The notes: generated by a model not told the origin, from the letters alone. A DNA stretch of 64,000 nt from Cordylochernes scorpioides (GCA_030710605.1 CP092882.1:372001-436000); one strand, 5' to 3'. Numbered from the stretch's first letter, positions 39,436-50,230 are shown. Numbers and translations are program-made.

Positions 39436-40007
39436 AGATAAGTTGGGGGTCGGTGGAAGGATGGTTTAAACCAGCCCTGGCCAACCTAAATGACGCCACG
39501 GGCCGCACGTAATCGTAAACAAGGTCTAAAAAATTTCAAATTTTTAACTTTAAAATGTATTAAAATATTTTAAATAAAAGAATTATTATAATTATTTTAA
39601 TATATTTTCTGTTTTTGAATATACAGACGAGAAATGATAGTTACAAAAGAAATATAAAGTTAAATGGCGAGCCGCATGCGGCCCGAGGGCCGCGGGTTGG
39701 CCAGGCCTGGTCTAAACCGTTGGTTTTCGACCGCTACAACCCGGGTTCGATTCCCGCATTGGGCACTTTTTTCTAATTATATATATTTTAAAAATGCTCC
39801 AATGGCCCCCGATTCTTGCAAAAGTCCAACCCCACCAGTTGCAAGTAACCAAACGGGGCTCTGGCACATTTGTAAGTGCAAAGTCGAACTGCTTTTCACA
39901 TGTGTAGACATGTGGTGCGCTTACAGTAAAAGCAGGCGCCTTCTACCCACCATGATTATCATGGTCTGTACCACGTGTACTAGGGATAAGCAAAAAAAAA
40001 AGATAAG
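39436..40007 (+). mobile_element. SINE1 interrupted by a hAT MITE
   Basis: A short repeat AGATAAG (39436-39442 and 40001-40007) flanks the SINE. The head is split within GGATGG|TTTAAACC by a 238-bp element. Beyond it the head resumes with CTAAACCGTTGGTTTTCGAC, B-box GGGTTCGATTCCC, and a body close to consensus. Confidence 0.82.
39464..39717. mobile_element. hAT-type MITE with 8-bp target duplication
   Basis: The ends CAGCCCTGGCCAACC and GGTTGGCCAGGCCTG are inverted (39472-39709). The flanks GTTTAAAC (39464-39471) and GTCTAAAC (39710-39717) differ at one base. A GC-rich subterminal repeat (ATGCGGCCCGAGGGCCGC) is typical of hAT elements. Inserted into SINE1. Confidence 0.83.
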
Positions 40008-40141
40008 ATGATGATGATAAGTAATTTGCATAGACTCCTTGATGTGTTCAGTGATATGAAAACCAGTTTGTTTTTTTAATAAGTAGATGTCAATGGTCAA
40101 GAGCTTCCTCTTGGAATGGACCCAGAATTGGACAACGTTTT

Positions 40142-40985
40142 ATGGAGCTTTTTACACATTTTGTACCTAGAAAACTTACTCCTGCATATGGTAATTATGT
40201 AAAAAGTAAATTTTGCATTTTGCAATATAGAAGTTTTATAAATAGAACTTCAACATATGGAGGTTTTGAACATAGAATATTTGCAAATGAAACTTTTGCA
40301 CATAGAAGTTTTGTAACTGAAACTTTTGCATATGCAACTTTTGGACATAAATGTTTTACAAGTGAAATATCTGCTGAATGAAACTTTTGCACATAAAAGT
40401 TTTGTAAATGAAACTTTTTCTTATGCAACTTTTGAACATAGAATATTGCAAATGAAACTTCTACACATGGAACTATTGAACATAAAAGCTTTGCTAGTGA
40501 AATCTCTGCAACATGAAACTTTTTAACATAAAGTTTTGCAAATGCAACTTTTGAAAATAGAAAATTTGTAAATGAAACTTTTGCATATACAACTTTTGAA
40601 AATAGAAAATTTGCAAATGAAACTTTTGCATATGCAACTTTTGAAAATAGAAAATTTACAAATGAAACTTTTGCATATGTAACTTTTGAACACAGAAATT
40701 TTGCAAGTGGCACTTTGCACATGGAACTTTTGAAAATAGAAGTTTCGAAAATGTAACTTCTGCATATGGAACTTAGATATTTTGTAAATGGAACTTTTGC
40801 ATATGCAACTTTTGAACATGGAAAAATTTACAAATGAAACTTTTGTACATTGAACTTTTGAACACCGAAGTTTTTCAAATGAAACTTTTGCACATGAAAC
40901 TTTTATACCTAGATATTTTGCTAATGAAACACAAGGTAATTGTGCCTTACCATTGCTAATGAAACCTTTGAACATGGAACATGGT
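40142..40985. repeat. Degenerate ~24-bp minisatellite (AACTTTTGCATATG type)
   Basis: About 35 imperfect units alternating between AACTTTTGCATATG-like and AACATAGAAATTTTGCAAATG-like 24-mers. Unit lengths that are multiples of three leave several long but repetitive frames on both strands. A 48-bp super-unit (around 40540-40680) is the most regular part. No codon-like signal distinguishes one frame from the others. Confidence 0.85.
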
Positions 40986-41069
40986 TTATATATATATACT
41001 CCAAACAACGAGAACCAGTTATTTTAAATCATTTTTATAGATATTTTCACAATCTTTAAAATTTCTTTA

Positions 41070-41171
41070 TCTATATCTACATAATAATTTGTTGTGAGTG
41101 TGTGAATAATATATACGTTGAGAAAATATTCATTCGGGAAGAACCAGGGCGAAGCCAGGTCATTCTACTAG
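41070..41171 (+). mobile_element. Very short Helitron-like element (102 bp)
   Basis: A|TC at 41069-41071 followed by TATATCTACATAATAATTTG, and a 3' end with CAGGGCGAAGCCAGG and CTAG|T at 41168-41172. Both ends are present with almost no interior. Confidence 0.6.
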
Positions 41172-41268
41172 TAACATAGGCATAAATCGAATACATTAAA
41201 TGCTTTTTAAATATTATTTTGCAATATTTATCATTATAAAAGTCATTCTACATCAAGAAAATTATGGT

Positions 41269-41348
41269 ACGGTTGGCTATTCCACGATTGGTTAACACCC
41301 CGTACTGTTTCTTTCGGGAGGCATTGGGTTCGAATCCCAACCGGAGGG
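41269..41348 (+). pseudogene. tRNA-like sequence, probably degenerate
   Basis: A B-box GGGTTCGAATCCC lies at about 41326-41338 with pairing flanks (CATTGGG / CCCAACC). Upstream is an A-box-like GATTGGTTAACACC. The acceptor ends (GGTACGGTTGG and CCGGAGGG) do not pair well. The amino-acid type cannot be assigned. Could be the head of an otherwise unseen SINE. Confidence 0.35.
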
Positions 41349-42107
41349 AAAATAAATTTGTACCAAATTGGATAATAAATCAACGCGCGTTATGATTAAT
41401 TTATGAATTATTAATATTTCCTGCAGATTTTTTTATTTGTTTAATTTCGAGGTCCATATGTGAGATGTTTACTAATTTGTCTAAATTAATACAATTTTTT
41501 TAGCTCTTTTCCCCCCACAAAATTTCAATGCGAGGAAATATTTTGGTCAAATTTCTCCCGGAACAGAAATAATTTTCTCACAGATTTCTAGTTATAGATA
41601 TATTTTTACAGGGAAAAATAATATAAATATAAAACTTGAGCGCTCACGTCATAAGGGGATATCCCCGCTATAATTGAACTAAATTAACCTTTTAGCAACT
41701 ATTTTTCTAGGAATAATTTCCAAGGTTTTTTTGGAGTATACAATGGCTAATTTTAGAAACTTTTTTCCCTAGATTTTGCAAAATTTTGTTTAAAAAAATG
41801 TCTGCATTGCTAAGAAATCATTAGGAGTTTCGTAGTTGTTGAAGGGGGTTTGGAAGTGTTTGGATTCTCTTGGTTGTTACATTAGGAAAGTCTGGTGTTT
41901 GTGTAACACCAATTACCCGGGTTTTTACACAAGTTAGGCAACAACAAGCTAGGTATGTACTTGGAAAGGTGAATGTTATCTTGTTGTATGTACACGTGGT
42001 GCATTGCAAGTCTGTAGAATCGAATTGTTCAACAACAAAATCAACTTTTGTAATCTCATCCTAAAAACATCAAATTATAATAACAAAAGGCATAAATATT
42101 GAAAAAT
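41349..42107. other. No gene seen
   Basis: AT-rich to 41820, then 240 bp of moderate complexity with only short frames. Nothing recognised. Confidence 0.35.
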
Positions 42108-43115
42108 ATTCACTCAAGGACAAAACTTAGTTAGTGAAAAGTCTTTAATGTCGCTAGTCGTTTATTTTATTGAAGGAGACAGAGGCTGTTCACACTTGGT
42201 TATCTCGTGTGTCTTCAATAAAGGTCACTGTAATATCTTTCAGAGGTATTGTCTCAATCCCGATATACATGTTAAAAGATACAACCTTCTTATGTTTTGT
42301 CCATGAGTGTATACACACTTAGTTATCTCGTATGTCTTCAATAAAGGTCACTGTAATATCTTTCAGAGTTATTGTTTCAATCCCGATATACATGCAGAAA
42401 GGTACAACTTCCTTAAGTGTTGTCCATGAGTGTATACACACTTGGTTATCTCGTATGTCTTCAATAAAGGTCACTGTAATATCTTTCAGAGGTATTGTCT
42501 CAATCCCGATATACATGGTAAAAGGTACAACCTTCTTAAGTTTTTCCCATGTGTGTATACACACTTAGGTATCTCGTGTGTCTTCAATAAAGGTCACTGT
42601 AATATCTTTCAGAGTTATTGTCTCAATCCCGATATACATGTTAAAAGATACAACCTTCTTAAGTTTTGTCCATGAGTGTATACACACTTGGTTATCTCGT
42701 ATGTCTTCAATAAAGGTCACTGTAATATCTTTCAGAGTTATTGTCTCAATCCCGATATACATGTTAAAAGATACAACCTTCTTAAGTTTTGTCCATGAGT
42801 GTATACACACTTGGTTATCTCGTATGTCTTCAATAAAGGTCACTGTAATATCTTTCAGAGTTATTGTCTCAATCCCGATATACATGCAGAAAGGTACAAA
42901 TTCCTTAAGTGTTGTCCATGAGTGTATACACACTTGGTTATCTCGTGGGTCTTTAATAAAGGTCACTGTAATATCTTTCAGAGTTATTGTATGAATCCCG
43001 ATATACATGCTAAAAGGTACAACTTCCTTAAGTTTTGTCCATGAGTGTATCTTTCAGAGTTATTGTTTGAATCCCGATATACAAGGTAAAAGGTACAACT
43101 TCCTTAAGTTTTATT
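42108..43115 (+). repeat. Tandem array of MITE B half-elements, mostly 123-bp units
   Basis: About eight units, each with GGTTATCTCGTATGTCTTCA, AAAGGTCACTGTAATATCTT, CCCGATATACATG and CCTTAAGTTTTGTCCATGAG, joined by GTGTATACACAC. Most are 123 bp; the last is a 76-bp form that jumps from GAGTGTATC straight to TTTCAGAGTTATTG. The first partial unit keeps the left part of a normal family B element, showing the origin. Confidence 0.9.
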
Positions 43116-43375
43116 CATTGTTGCATATCTGCTTTATGTAAATTAAATATGACTTTTATAGCACGAGATCGTTATCCTGAACTATCGGAATATGTTTTTT
43201 TTTTAGTTTCTAATGTATGCTGAAGAGAAAAAGACTTATTGTATAAATAACTGACATAAATGTGTATTATGTATTTGTGTGGAATTAGAAAAGGAAATAA
43301 CTGAAAGTTTCAAAGAGAATAGAAACTTTCCGGTTCTTTAAACATCTAATATTTTTGCATATATCTAGCTTATAC

Positions 43376-43660
43376 ACTCATGGGCAAAACTTATGGAAGT
43401 GGAAAGTCTTTAATGAAAATTTTGAATTATTTTTGACACCTATGATTCTTTCCAAAATAAATCAATTTTCTACTGCCCTTACTGCAATGATAAAATAATT
43501 GGATGGCCTGGCTCATCAGTGGTGAATTCCCCCAGCGGTTTCGCCAGTTTAATCTACCATACCGCTGTAATATTGCTTTTTTGTAGTTTTCCTTTTATAC
43601 TGATACTGTTGATAGACTCTTGGAAAAGATATTTTAAGTGAACTATGAACATAAGATTTG
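43376..43660 (+). mobile_element. MITE B left end interrupted by MITE C
   Basis: 43376-43425 is the B terminus (CACTCATGGGCAAAACTTAT). It is followed by C sequence: TTTTCTACTGCCCTTACTGC, GGCCTGGCTCATCAGTGGTG, CAGCGGTTTCGCCAGTTTAA, up to about 43665. Confidence 0.6.
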
Positions 43661-43677
43661 AGGACAGCATAAATATA

Positions 43678-44107
43678 TCTATATATATATAAATCAATGT
43701 TTGTATGTTTGTTTGTTTGTTTGTATGTCCGGTATACAAATTCGCAGTAGTTCACTAATTCAAACCAAAATTTCCATACATAGGTAAAAAAATATGGGGA
43801 AGACGATAGGCTATTTTAAAAAATATATAAATCAATTATTAAAACTATATATTCAAATTATTCTACTTAGCTCACGAACAGCGCCCTCTATCAACGATTA
43901 AATTATGCTGATGCAAACAAATGGATAATGCTAATAACCCGGGTAGTTGGCGACTTCTGTACGCTCCAGGAACCTGGGTTACTTAAATAAATAAAAAAAA
44001 ATGCTAATAACAAACAATTATTAAAAAAAATCTTATCTAAATATATATCACTCGGGTAGATATGCACACGGGTCAATCCCGGGGCGAAGCCCGGATCACC
44101 CGTCTAG
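43678..44107 (+). mobile_element. Non-autonomous Helitron, copy 7, with a 62-bp LINE-tail insertion
   Basis: A|TC at 43677-43679 and CTAG|T at 44104-44108, hairpin GGGGCGAAGCCC inside the 3' end. Colinear with copy 5 (minus, 18270-18627) except for a 62-bp insert (43938-43999) flanked by AATGCTAATAA at 43927-43937 and 44000-44010. Confidence 0.82.
43927..44010 (+). mobile_element. Ultra-short 5'-truncated LINE copy
   Basis: Between 11-bp direct repeats lie a hairpin (CCCGGGTAGTTGG ... CCAGGAACCTGGG) and an A-rich tail with AAATAAATAAAA. This is the 3' UTR hairpin that follows the LINE fragment ending at 20722. Confidence 0.82.
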
Positions 44108-44582
44108 TATAAATATAAAATTCTTTAATATTGTCGATCGTCTATTTAATTGAAAGGAGACAGAGGTTATTCACACTTGCTTATCGCTTGTGTCTTCAAT
44201 AAAGGTCACTGTGTATCAAAAATGTTGAATTAACATATCAATTGAGATGGATTCTCTCTTATCAAGCCTTTCCCTCAAATTTCCAATTGGGAAGATTGGA
44301 ACCTTGAATATTTGATTGTGTTTAGACATTTTAATTTTGCAGGTGTTACCCTTGGGATTCTAAATTGCATATAGTATCTTCATAACATTTAATTTGAATG
44401 CAGACAGAATTCTTAGGAAAAGTTTACATGAAAGTTTTATCAAGACTTTGTTGAAATTGCGCGAAATTGTTTTTTTTTCTCTCACAATCAGATTTTATAG
44501 CACTCTGTGACGTAATGTCTGGAAAAAGTTGAAACTTCTGGTTCCGATTATGTACCCTCCATATTTGCACATATAGGGTTCC
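44108..44582. other. MITE B fragment, then unassigned sequence
   Basis: 44120-44218 matches family B (GTGTCTTCAATAAAGGTCAC). 44231-44582 shows no feature. Confidence 0.45.
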
Positions 44583-45090
44583 TGATTCCAAATTAACTTT
44601 ACTAGGTACCGTTCAAAAAGAGCAACCTAGCTTATGTTATTTACAACAATCCCATTTCTGAAATTTTGAGGTGGTCAGTGGAAGGATGGTCTAAACCGTT
44701 GGTTTTCGACTACTACGACCTGGGTTCGATTCCCGCATTGGTCACTTTTTTCTGTTAAAAAAATGCTTCAATGGCCCCCTATTCTTGCAAAAGTCCAATC
44801 CCACCAGTGAATGCAAGTAACTAAATGGGGTTCTGGCACATTTGTAAGTGCAAAAGTCGAACTGCTTTTCACATGTGTAGACATGTGGTACACTTACAGT
44901 AAAAGCAGTCGCCTACTTCTACCCAACATGATTACCATGGCCTGTACCATGTGTACTAGGGATAAAAAACAACAATGAATAATGTGTGAAGGTTATTCAC
45001 ATCTGTTAAAACAAAGCGTACAATGTGGGATTCGATCTCCGGTTCTTGGCTGTCGGGAATCGAGGGTTTTAACCACTGGTCCACCCACTT
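44583..45090. mobile_element. SINE2 (minus) with SINE1 (plus) nested inside
   Basis: SINE2 runs from TAGGTACCGTTC near 44602 to its tRNA-like head near 45000-45090 (B-box GGAGATCGAATCCCACA, degenerate). It is split by a complete SINE1, with ACAACAAT at 44643-44650 and 44969-44976 as the target duplication. SINE1 is therefore younger here. Confidence 0.8.
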
Positions 45091-45182
45091 CTCGGCACAT
45101 AAATGGTGAATAGAACGTGTACTGTCCTTATTAATTGAATAAAACAAATGATTTTGAAAATAGAGCAATCCATAAATAAATC

Positions 45183-45605
45183 TTTAACTAAAAAGACATA
45201 TATTGGATCAAAAATTATCATTTATTTTACCAATATTTCAGTTGGCTGAATGCCAACCTTTATCAAGGTATTATAACATATTTAATGTGTGTCAACAACA
45301 GTTGTTGACATGTTTATATATCCGTGGTTAGTTTTTCTTGATTAATCAAGAATGGGTATTTGGCCAATTCTGGAATAATTAAAAATCAACGAGAATAGTT
45401 GATATTTATTCCGATAGATGGTGTAAGCCATCAGCAACTTTTAGTTGCACGATAAGGAAATGCCTTTTTTCATAATGTTTATATATGTTATACATATATA
45501 ACATACATATGTTATAATACCTTGATAAAGGTTGACGTTCAGCCAACTGAAATATTGGTAAAATAAGTGATATTTTTGATCTAATATATGCCTTTTTAAT
45601 TAAAA
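45183..45605. repeat. Penelope-type head-to-head pair 4 around a MITE F fragment
   Basis: The left arm (45183-45275) and right arm (45497-45603) are inverse copies: TTTACCAATATTTCAGTTGG ... ACCTTTATCAAGGTATTATA. The minus strand of the left arm reads CTTGATAAAGGTTGG-CATTCAG-CCAACTGAAATATTGG, a hairpin flanked by conserved boxes. Between the arms a family F end (GATAGATGGTGTAAGCCATC) is present. Confidence 0.5.
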
Positions 45606-45609
45606 ACAA

Positions 45610-46180
45610 ATGGTGTGTGTGAAGAATTCAATGAATAAATATACAGCAATAACATTAGAAGATAAAATTTATATAAAGTATGGAAAGAGAACGGTAGGAA
45701 GAATTGGACTGATTACTGGATGGATGGGAAGTTATAAAGAACTCAAGATAGAGAAGTATGGCGTCACTGGAGACCTGAACCTATTCAAGAACAGAGAAAC
45801 TGAAGGATAAAATAGAGTTTGCCTGACCGGAATACATAATTCTCAAAAATAAGAGACAATTTGTCCAGAATTTATTTTTATTTTGTTGACGCTTCGACAA
45901 AAATCTTTTGTCATTGTCAGGAAAACTAAAAATTAAAGCATTTAGAAAGATACATTTATAACGCCTTTCCAAATTCTTTATTTTCATTTTTTCTGACGTG
46001 GATAAAATCATTGATGTCTAAATGTCAAAAAAATAAATATAATTTACAAGAGAAGGAATTGCCTGACATCATCTTGAAAAAAGAATAGAAGTTTACGGCG
46101 ACAAGTTTCTTTTTATTTATTCTGTAAATTCGGCAAGCTTTCGGACTTTGATGTCCTTCAACAGGTAACTTTCCAAGAAA
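45610..46180. repeat. Satellite monomers followed by Penelope-type ends
   Basis: 45690-45815: two diverged 113-bp monomers in reverse orientation (GGACTGATTACTGGATGGAT, TATGGCGTCACTGGAGACCT). 45820-46010: the Penelope-type end also seen at 35258 (GACGCTTCGACAAAAATCTT). 46130-46168: a further motif, minus strand CCTGTTGAAGGAC-ATCAAA-GTCCGAAAGCTTG. Confidence 0.55.
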
Positions 46181-46247
46181 CTAGAATATAATATATATAC
46201 AGGTGAATATTTACATAATTAGAACTTTTCTTAGCGAAATAAATTAT

Positions 46248-46540
46248 TACACCTATCCCCCGATTTACACGGTAGTTACGTTCCTGAGAAAAACGTGTAA
46301 ATCGAAAATTATTATTTTTTTTTTAATTAGAAATACAGACACAGTGTGCGTGTGCAGCAAGTCAGCACATAAGCTCGGGATTCCTCGTGAGATGTGTACA
46401 CAGCGCATGTGTCCAATCAGAGTAGCATTTAGTATAGTGCGATAAAAACAAAAAAAAAAACAAAAAAAAACTTATTTGGAAAACCGTGTAAAAGCGAAAA
46501 CGTGTAAAACAAGTACCGTATAAATCGGGGGATAGGTGTA
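46248..46540. mobile_element. MITE family D, copy 4 (subfamily with damaged palindrome)
   Basis: The palindromic end is broken: AAACGTGTAAATCGAAAATT replaces the usual GGGGGATAGG. The body includes GACACAGTGTGCGTGTGCAG, shared only with copy 5 at 59674. Confidence 0.78.
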
Positions 46541-46599
46541 TTATAAAAAATTCTTTTCTCTTTATCTATGTGAACAAATTTGTTCTAAGAAAAGGATGA

Positions 46600-46935
46600 C
46601 TACCATCTGAACTTAACTTTTGTTCTTTCTTCATAAAAAATATTTCTTAGCCGAAGTGTCTCTTATTTTAAAGAAAAATGAAGAATTAGACTGGATAGGA
46701 AGCTATAAAGATATGAAGAACTCAAGATAGAAAAGTATGACATCATTGGTGAACTTGACCTGGTTAAGAACGGAAAGACTGAAGTAGATAAATATAACTG
46801 AAGGACTGGATGGGAAGTTATGAAGAGATAAGGAACTCAAGATAGAGAATCTTGGCGATACTGGAAATCTTGACGTGCTCAGAAACAGAGAAACTGAAGA
46901 ATTGGACTGATGACTGAATAGGAAGCTATGTTGTT
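46600..46935 (-). repeat. Penelope-associated flank and diverged satellite monomers
   Basis: 46640-46670 (CCGAAGTGTCTC) resembles the junction at 35275-35300. 46680-46935 holds about two and a half monomers of the 113-bp family on the minus strand, heavily diverged. Confidence 0.6.
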
Positions 46936-47880
46936 GTCGTGTCCAATGAAGAGCCTCAGATGTCTCCATACATCTCTATGACAGTAGTCGCAATGTTCTC
47001 TATCTTGGATGTATATACTGTATTGTTGTTGTTGTCATGTCCAACGAAGAGCCTCAGATGTCTCCATACATCTCTATCACAGCAGCAGCAATGTTCTCTA
47101 TCTTGGATGTGTATACTGTATTGTTGTTGTTGTGTCCAATGAAGAGACTCAGATGTCCCCATACATCTCTATCACAGCAGTCACAATGTCCTCTATCTTG
47201 GGTGTGTATACTGTATTGTTGTTGTTGTCGTGTCCAAAGAAGAGCCTCAGATGTCTCCATACATCTCTATCACAGCAGTCACAATGTCCTCTATCTTGGG
47301 TGTGTATACTGTATTGTTGTTGTTGTCGTGTCCAAAGAAGAGCCTCAGATGTCTCCATACATCTCTATCACAGCAGTCACAATGTCCTCTATCTTGGGTG
47401 TGTATACTGTATTGTTGTTGTTGTCGGGTCCAAAGAAGAGCCTCAGATGTCTCCATACATCTCTATCACAGCAGTCACAATGTCCTCTATCTTGGGTGTG
47501 TATACTGTATTGTTGTTGTTGTCGGGTCCAAAGAAGAGCCTCAGATGTCTCCATACATCTCTATCACAGCAGTCACAATGTCCTCTATCTTGGGTGTGTA
47601 TACTGTATTGTTGTTGTTGTCGGGTCCAAAGAAGAGCCTCAGATGTCTCCATACATCTCTATCACAGCAGTCACAATGTCCTCTATCTTGGGTGTGTATA
47701 CTGTATTGTTGTTGTTGTCGGGTCCAACGAAGAGCCTCAGATATCTCCATACATCTCTATCATAGTAGTCGCAATGTCCTCTATCTTGGATGTGTATACT
47801 GTATTGTTGTTGTTGTCGTGTCCAATGAAGAACATAAGATGTCTCCATACATCTCTATCACAGCAGTCGCAATGTCCTCT
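46930..47880 (-). repeat. 98-bp satellite, about ten copies, derived from a LINE 3' end
   Basis: The unit includes GTCTCCATACATCTCTATCA, CAGTCACAATGTCCTCTATC and a GTTGTTGTTGTCG tract. On the minus strand each unit encodes KIEDI.TAVIEMYGDI followed by a stop and an ACAACAACA tail, the last codons and 3' UTR of a LINE polymerase. The central units are nearly identical, the outer ones less so. The Cys-rich frames on the plus strand are by-products. Confidence 0.93.
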
Positions 47881-48035
47881 ATCTTGGATGTGTGAAGCTT
47901 ATTTTCTGAGTCTATGTCAATTTTCTGCAAGGTTGCGGCCATTGCTGGACATGGGAATATGTGGGTAGGTGTTAGTTCCACACCAGGACAATTGTCCTGT
48001 AGGTTCTTGTGCCATTTGGATGTATTGTCAATCCT
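47849..48035 (-). pseudogene. C-terminal end of LINE ORF2 leading into the 98-bp array
   Basis: The minus strand reads NCPGVELTPTHIFPCPAM, then AATLQKIDIDSENKLHTSK and IEDIATAVIEMYGDI. The H..C-P motif is the C-terminal zinc-type motif of jockey/R1-like polymerases. The last 17 codons are the part amplified in the array, so this is the parent context of the satellite. Confidence 0.68.
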
Positions 48036-48059
48036 TTATAATGTTTCAGTCTGAATATA

Positions 48060-48625
48060 TAATAGGAAGCTATAAAGAGAGGGAAAAGAGAAGAATTCAA
48101 GAAATAAAAGCCTGGTGATACTGGAAAACTTAAGGTGGCATAGAACAGAGAAACTGAAAAAGAATTGGACTGATGGACTGGATGGGAAGGTATGAAGAAA
48201 CAAAGAGAAGAACTCAAGATAGAAAAATCTGTCGATACTGCTCAGAAAGAAGTAAAACTGACAAAGAATAAGAAATGTAAACGGTGCTATATTTATCACA
48301 TAAAAGAGAGTGTGACAAAAACAACGGAATATTCCCTGATTCGGGAAGACATTAGAGTTGTCACCATATCTTTTTCAGCAGACCTGGACCTGGTCAAGAA
48401 CATAGAAACTGAAGAAGAAGAATAGGACTGATGGATTGGATGGGAAGTTATGAAGAAATAAAGTGAATAATTTAAGATAAAGAAGTCACTGGAGATCAGG
48501 ACCTGCTATAATAACAGAGAAACTGAAAAAGAATCGATAGACAGAATGGGAAGCAATGAAGAGAAGAACTCAAGACAGAAAAGTCTGTCAATACTGGTCA
48601 GAAAGAAGTGACAAAGAAGTGTAAA
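48060..48625 (-). repeat. Diverged monomers of the 113-bp satellite
   Basis: Five or so imperfect monomers in reverse orientation (GAACTCAAGATAGAAAAATC, GAACAGAGAAACTGAAAAAG, GGACTGATGGACTGGATGGG). A longer variant with CGGTGCTATATTTATC occurs twice (48281 and 48628). Confidence 0.78.
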
Positions 48626-48636
48626 CGGTGCTATAT

Positions 48637-49040
48637 TTATCCCATTATAGAGAGTGCGACAAAAACAACGGGAAATTCCCTGATCCGGGAAGACATTGGA
48701 GTTGTCACCATATCCTTTGTAGCAGACACCGGATGTTCTGATTCAGTGTGAATCACTGACAACAGGTATCCTTGGGAACAGCTTGTGTTGTTCCGGAACA
48801 CTACGGTCCACCTGGAACACAAATGACGTCATTCAAGATAACCAATCAGATACCGCCGAACATTTGTCAATATTCCTCTGCTTATCCAAAACACATATTT
48901 GTAAAGGCCATGATAAACGGGGCCATCTTTTTACTGTAAGTACACCACATGTGTCTTCCACATAGCAGCTGTTCGACGTTTTTTTGTTTTACACTTACAA
49001 GGTGCCAGAGTCCCGTTTGGTTACATGTACTCTTGAAGTA
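48637..49040. other. CRE/CCAAT motif pair and a SINE1 remnant
   Basis: TGACGTCA at 48824-48831 is followed 11 bp later by CCAAT (48842-48846). From about 48880 to 49040 a degraded minus-strand SINE1 body follows (ACACTTACAAGGTGCCAGAG). Confidence 0.4.
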
Positions 49041-49191
49041 TTCGAAGGTGTTCCCAAGAATAAGAAGTTTTTAACTGAATGATTTTTTAAATCATCATTA
49101 ATATTTTATTCATATTGATGGAAAAACAATGTTTATTATATTTGGGAGTAATGGGAGTGTTATAATAGAAAATGGCGATGTTGATAATAAA

Positions 49192-49395
49192 AATACATTT
49201 ATAGACAAAACTTGAGGAAGTTTTATATTTTAATGTCGCCTGTCGTATTTTTTTAAGGAGACAGAGGTTGTTTACACTTAGTTATCTCGTGTGTCTTCAA
49301 TAAAGGTCACTGTAATATCTTTCAGAGTTATTGTCTAAATCCCGATATACATGGTAAAAGGTACAACTTCCTTTAGTTTTGTCCATGAGTGTAAA
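49192..49395. mobile_element. MITE family B, copy
   Basis: Ends TTTATAGACAAAACTTGAGG and CTTTAGTTTTGTCCATGAGTG (inverted), with GGTTATCTCG-type internal sequence; oriented opposite to the 14873 copy. Confidence 0.72.
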
Positions 49396-49561
49396 ATATT
49401 AAGGTAAAATCTTTAGATTATATATTGCGCTTTTTCTTGTGTAAACATCATTTTTCAAAATTGTTGTTATCTGAGAAACAAGCATGATAAAACTTTTAAA
49501 GTTGTGGGGCATTATTTCAACTACAGTTAATTCGTGTTAATCAATCACATGTCGTGTTATT

Positions 49562-50230
49562 GTACATTCATGGACAAAACTTAAGGAAGTGGAAAGTCTT
49601 TGATATCGCTGTTCGTCTATATATATATATTTTACACAAATAAATTTACTGGCAATGCGTTTCTTTTTAAATCTCTACAGACCTTACTGCAATGATATGA
49701 TTTAATGAATGAGAGGGCTTGGCTCATCAGTAGTGAACCCTCTCAGCGGTTTCGCCAAATTAATCTCTAGACAGCTCTACTATTGTATTGGACTGGTTTT
49801 GTTATATACCCTGCATTTTCTATGGAAGGCAGCTAAATGGTGTTTAGTGAACTATGGACATAAGCTTATAGGTCTGTAGAGGTACATACATATAAATTTC
49901 AAGGTATTGCATCGAGCAAAGCTCTTCCGCGCAAAACATGTTTTCATAACCATTATATATTAGTAAATTAAATTTTATTGCCCTCTATCGTTAAAATTTT
50001 ACACAAATAAATTTACTGGCAATGCGTTTCTTTTTAAATCTCTACAGACCTTACTGCAATGATATGATTTAATGAATGAGAGGGCTTGGCTCATTTGTGT
50101 AAAAATTTTAACGATAGAGGGCAATAAAATTTAATTTACTAATATATATATATATATATTGGAATGAGACAGAAGCAATTCTGTTCACACTTGGTTATCT
50201 CGTGTGCCTTCAATAAAGGTCACTGTATCA
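49562..50230. mobile_element. MITE B split by a long MITE C with inverted arms
   Basis: B runs 49562-49625 and resumes at about 50160-50225. Between lie a C element (TTTACTGGCAATGCGTTTCT, CTACAGACCTTACTGCAATG, CAGCGGTTTCGCC, then GTAAATTAAATTTTATTGCC) and a second partial C arm (49995-50150) that ends in the inverse of the first. C is younger than B here. Confidence 0.68.

Noticed and set aside
40195..41008. Two minus-strand frames of 161-175 aa with repeated KVSFANFLFSKVAYA
   Set aside because: Minisatellite translation; opposite strand and other frames are similarly open, and unit order is irregular.
42319..43008. Frames of 78-147 aa with repeated SIKVTVISFRVIVSIPIYM
   Set aside because: Product of the 123-bp MITE-derived tandem unit; mirrored by equally long minus-strand frames.
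47009..47968. Cys-rich 319-aa plus-strand frame (LYCCCC repeats)
   Set aside because: Antisense by-product of the 98-bp repeat whose sense strand encodes a LINE C-terminus; repeats shift frame and no signal peptide-like or unique part exists.
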